NCBI GenBank assembly: GCA_046050405.1
Contig: JBJOPY010000225.1
Location: forward strand, 1-6,016
From: JADKCL01 sp046050405
GTDB lineage: Bacteria > Bacteroidota > Bacteroidia > J057 > JADKCL01
DNA: 6,016 bases
Reading direction: 5' to 3'
The position numbers and the translations under genes were made by a program. Below are positions 5,295-6,016 of the stretch, one piece after another (the stretch's first letter is position 1; each line of letters begins with the position of its first letter). Under the pieces are notes generated by a model, which was not told the origin of the DNA, did no database searches, and saw only the letters and a list, made by a program, of their open reading frames with translations.

Positions 5295-5984
5295 ATGCCT
5301 GCCCTTCGCTGTCTTACTTCATTCCTGGCGGTCATCGTCGCCTCCGGCTGTCTTCAGGGACAGAATCCCGCCCGTCCCGTCATGGACGAGATGATCCATC
5401 AGCTCGGGAATGTACTGTCCGTCAGCGCACGGGTGAAGCGCACGGAGCGCCTGGCCGACGGAACCTTCGTGTCCGGGGAGATGGAATTCAAGGTCATGTA
5501 TGAGCCGCGCTTGAAGGCTTACGTCCGGCTCAACCATCCGAATCCAGGGACGGAGGTGCTCTATGTGGAAGGTTGGAACGGAAACGCTGCCTTCGTGAAC
5601 CCCAACCGGTTTCCGTGGATCAATGTCAACCTGGATCCCTGTGGATCCCATATGCTGAACCAGCAGCATCACAGCCTCCTCTGCATTGGCTTTCGCTATA
5701 CCAGGGGTGTCCTCCATTATATGTACAACAATATCCAGGATTTTGACCGGCAGGTCACCTATCTGGGTGTGCAGCAATGGTCTGGCAGGACGACCCATCT
5801 GCTCAAGGTCTCCTTCCCGGATTATGGCAGCAAGGCCTACCGGATCCAAGGCGATGAGAACCTCTGCGAAGTCGAGCAGAAGATCTTCGTCCCCGCAGCG
5901 AAGATGCTGGAACTGAACCCGGAGGTGGATGATTACTGGGATCGTCCTGAACGACAGCAAGCACTTGACTGGTTCGAAGGGTGA
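5295..5984 (+). CDS. Exported protein resembling DUF1571
   Basis: This 229-residue protein begins with a signal sequence (hydrophobic 7-18, then SGCLQGQNP). VASGC with Cys19 fits the lipoprotein pattern, but the following LQGQ also resembles a signal peptidase I site common in Bacteroidota, so it is either a lipoprotein or a soluble periplasmic protein. The body suggests the DUF1571 family: a repeated beta pattern (GEMEFKVMYEPRLKAYVRL, 61-79), then VLYVEGWNGNAAFVNPN (88-104), and LDPCGSHMLNQQHHSLL (113-129). The fold is probably a curved beta sheet like the LolA/LolB lipid carriers, which is inference. No catalytic motif is obvious, and its role is unknown. Cys116, Cys130 and Cys191 are candidates for disulfides. 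ATG 5295 directly precedes the signal sequence. The next gene appears to overlap its stop, suggesting an operon continuing to the right. Confidence 0.65.
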   Translation: MPALRCLTSFLAVIVASGCLQGQNPARPVMDEMIHQLGNVLSVSARVKRTERLADGTFVSGEMEFKVMYEPRLKAYVRLNHPNPGTEVLYVEGWNGNAAFVNPNRFPWINVNLDPCGSHMLNQQHHSLLCIGFRYTRGVLHYMYNNIQDFDRQVTYLGVQQWSGRTTHLLKVSFPDYGSKAYRIQGDENLCEVEQKIFVPAAKMLELNPEVDDYWDRPERQQALDWFEG

Positions 5985-6016
5985 GTGCATTGCCCATCGA
6001 CCTGCACATCATCAGC
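5981..6016 (+). CDS. Start of a downstream gene (3' partial, 12 codons)
   Basis: A GTG at 5981 overlaps the TGA of the preceding gene (GTGA) and opens a frame reading V/M-SALPIDLHIIS to the window edge. An in-frame TTG at 5990 is an alternative start. The overlap is typical of translational coupling. The LHIIS strand resembles the first beta strand of Rossmann-type enzymes, including some family GT-B glycosyltransferases, but twelve codons cannot support a function. Confidence 0.4.
   Translation, partial: MSALPIDLHIIS

Noticed and set aside
5319..5990. Minus-strand frame of 223 codons opposite the DUF1571-like gene
   Set aside because: The + strand product has a signal sequence and family-like motifs; the minus-strand product has neither.

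Overview
The window looks like a chromosomal segment of a GC-rich member of the Bacteroidota. The main evidence is two secreted proteins ending in C-terminal domains that resemble type IX secretion system (T9SS) type A sorting domains, a protein-export route essentially confined to this phylum. Supporting signs are signal peptides ending in ...AQP/...CQSP/...GQNP, weak or absent Shine-Dalgarno sequences, and promoter-like sequences close to the Bacteroidota -33/-7 pattern (TTTG, then TAnnTTTG). All recognisable genes lie on the + strand. No tRNA, rRNA, CRISPR array, insertion sequence or integrase was seen.

Layout. (1) 1-1043: the 3' end of an ABC transporter ATPase (DrrA-like) and its complete ABC-2 permease (DrrB-like), a two-gene exporter. 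(2) 1044-1416: a 373-base gap with no convincing gene, ending in a good promoter candidate. (3) 1417-4235: a likely copper/redox cluster made of a small cytosolic heavy-metal-associated (HMA) copper chaperone, a secreted thioredoxin-like CVPC protein with a T9SS tail, and, 2 bases later, a secreted multicopper oxidase with all ten copper ligands and a T9SS tail. A perfect 9-bp hairpin overlaps the oxidase stop codon, and a second inverted repeat follows. (4) 4371-5237: an MscS-type mechanosensitive channel. (5) 5295-5984: an exported or lipoprotein-like protein resembling DUF1571. (6) From 5981: probably the first 12 codons of another gene, overlapping by GTGA and running off the window.

How the genes may work together. 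The chaperone would bind Cu(I) in the cytosol, while the oxidase and its thioredoxin-like partner would be moved across both membranes and act on or outside the cell surface. The 2-base spacing and the shared T9SS tail suggest that the CVPC protein serves the oxidase, for example in thiol/disulfide control, copper loading or a shared surface location; this is inference. The oxidase lacks two of the Cu(I)-substrate residues known from E. coli CueO, so cuprous oxidase activity should not be assumed. The ABC exporter, the MscS channel and the DUF1571-like gene look like separate transcription units with no evident link to copper. No wholly new system is evident; the T9SS-exported redox pair is the most interesting part.
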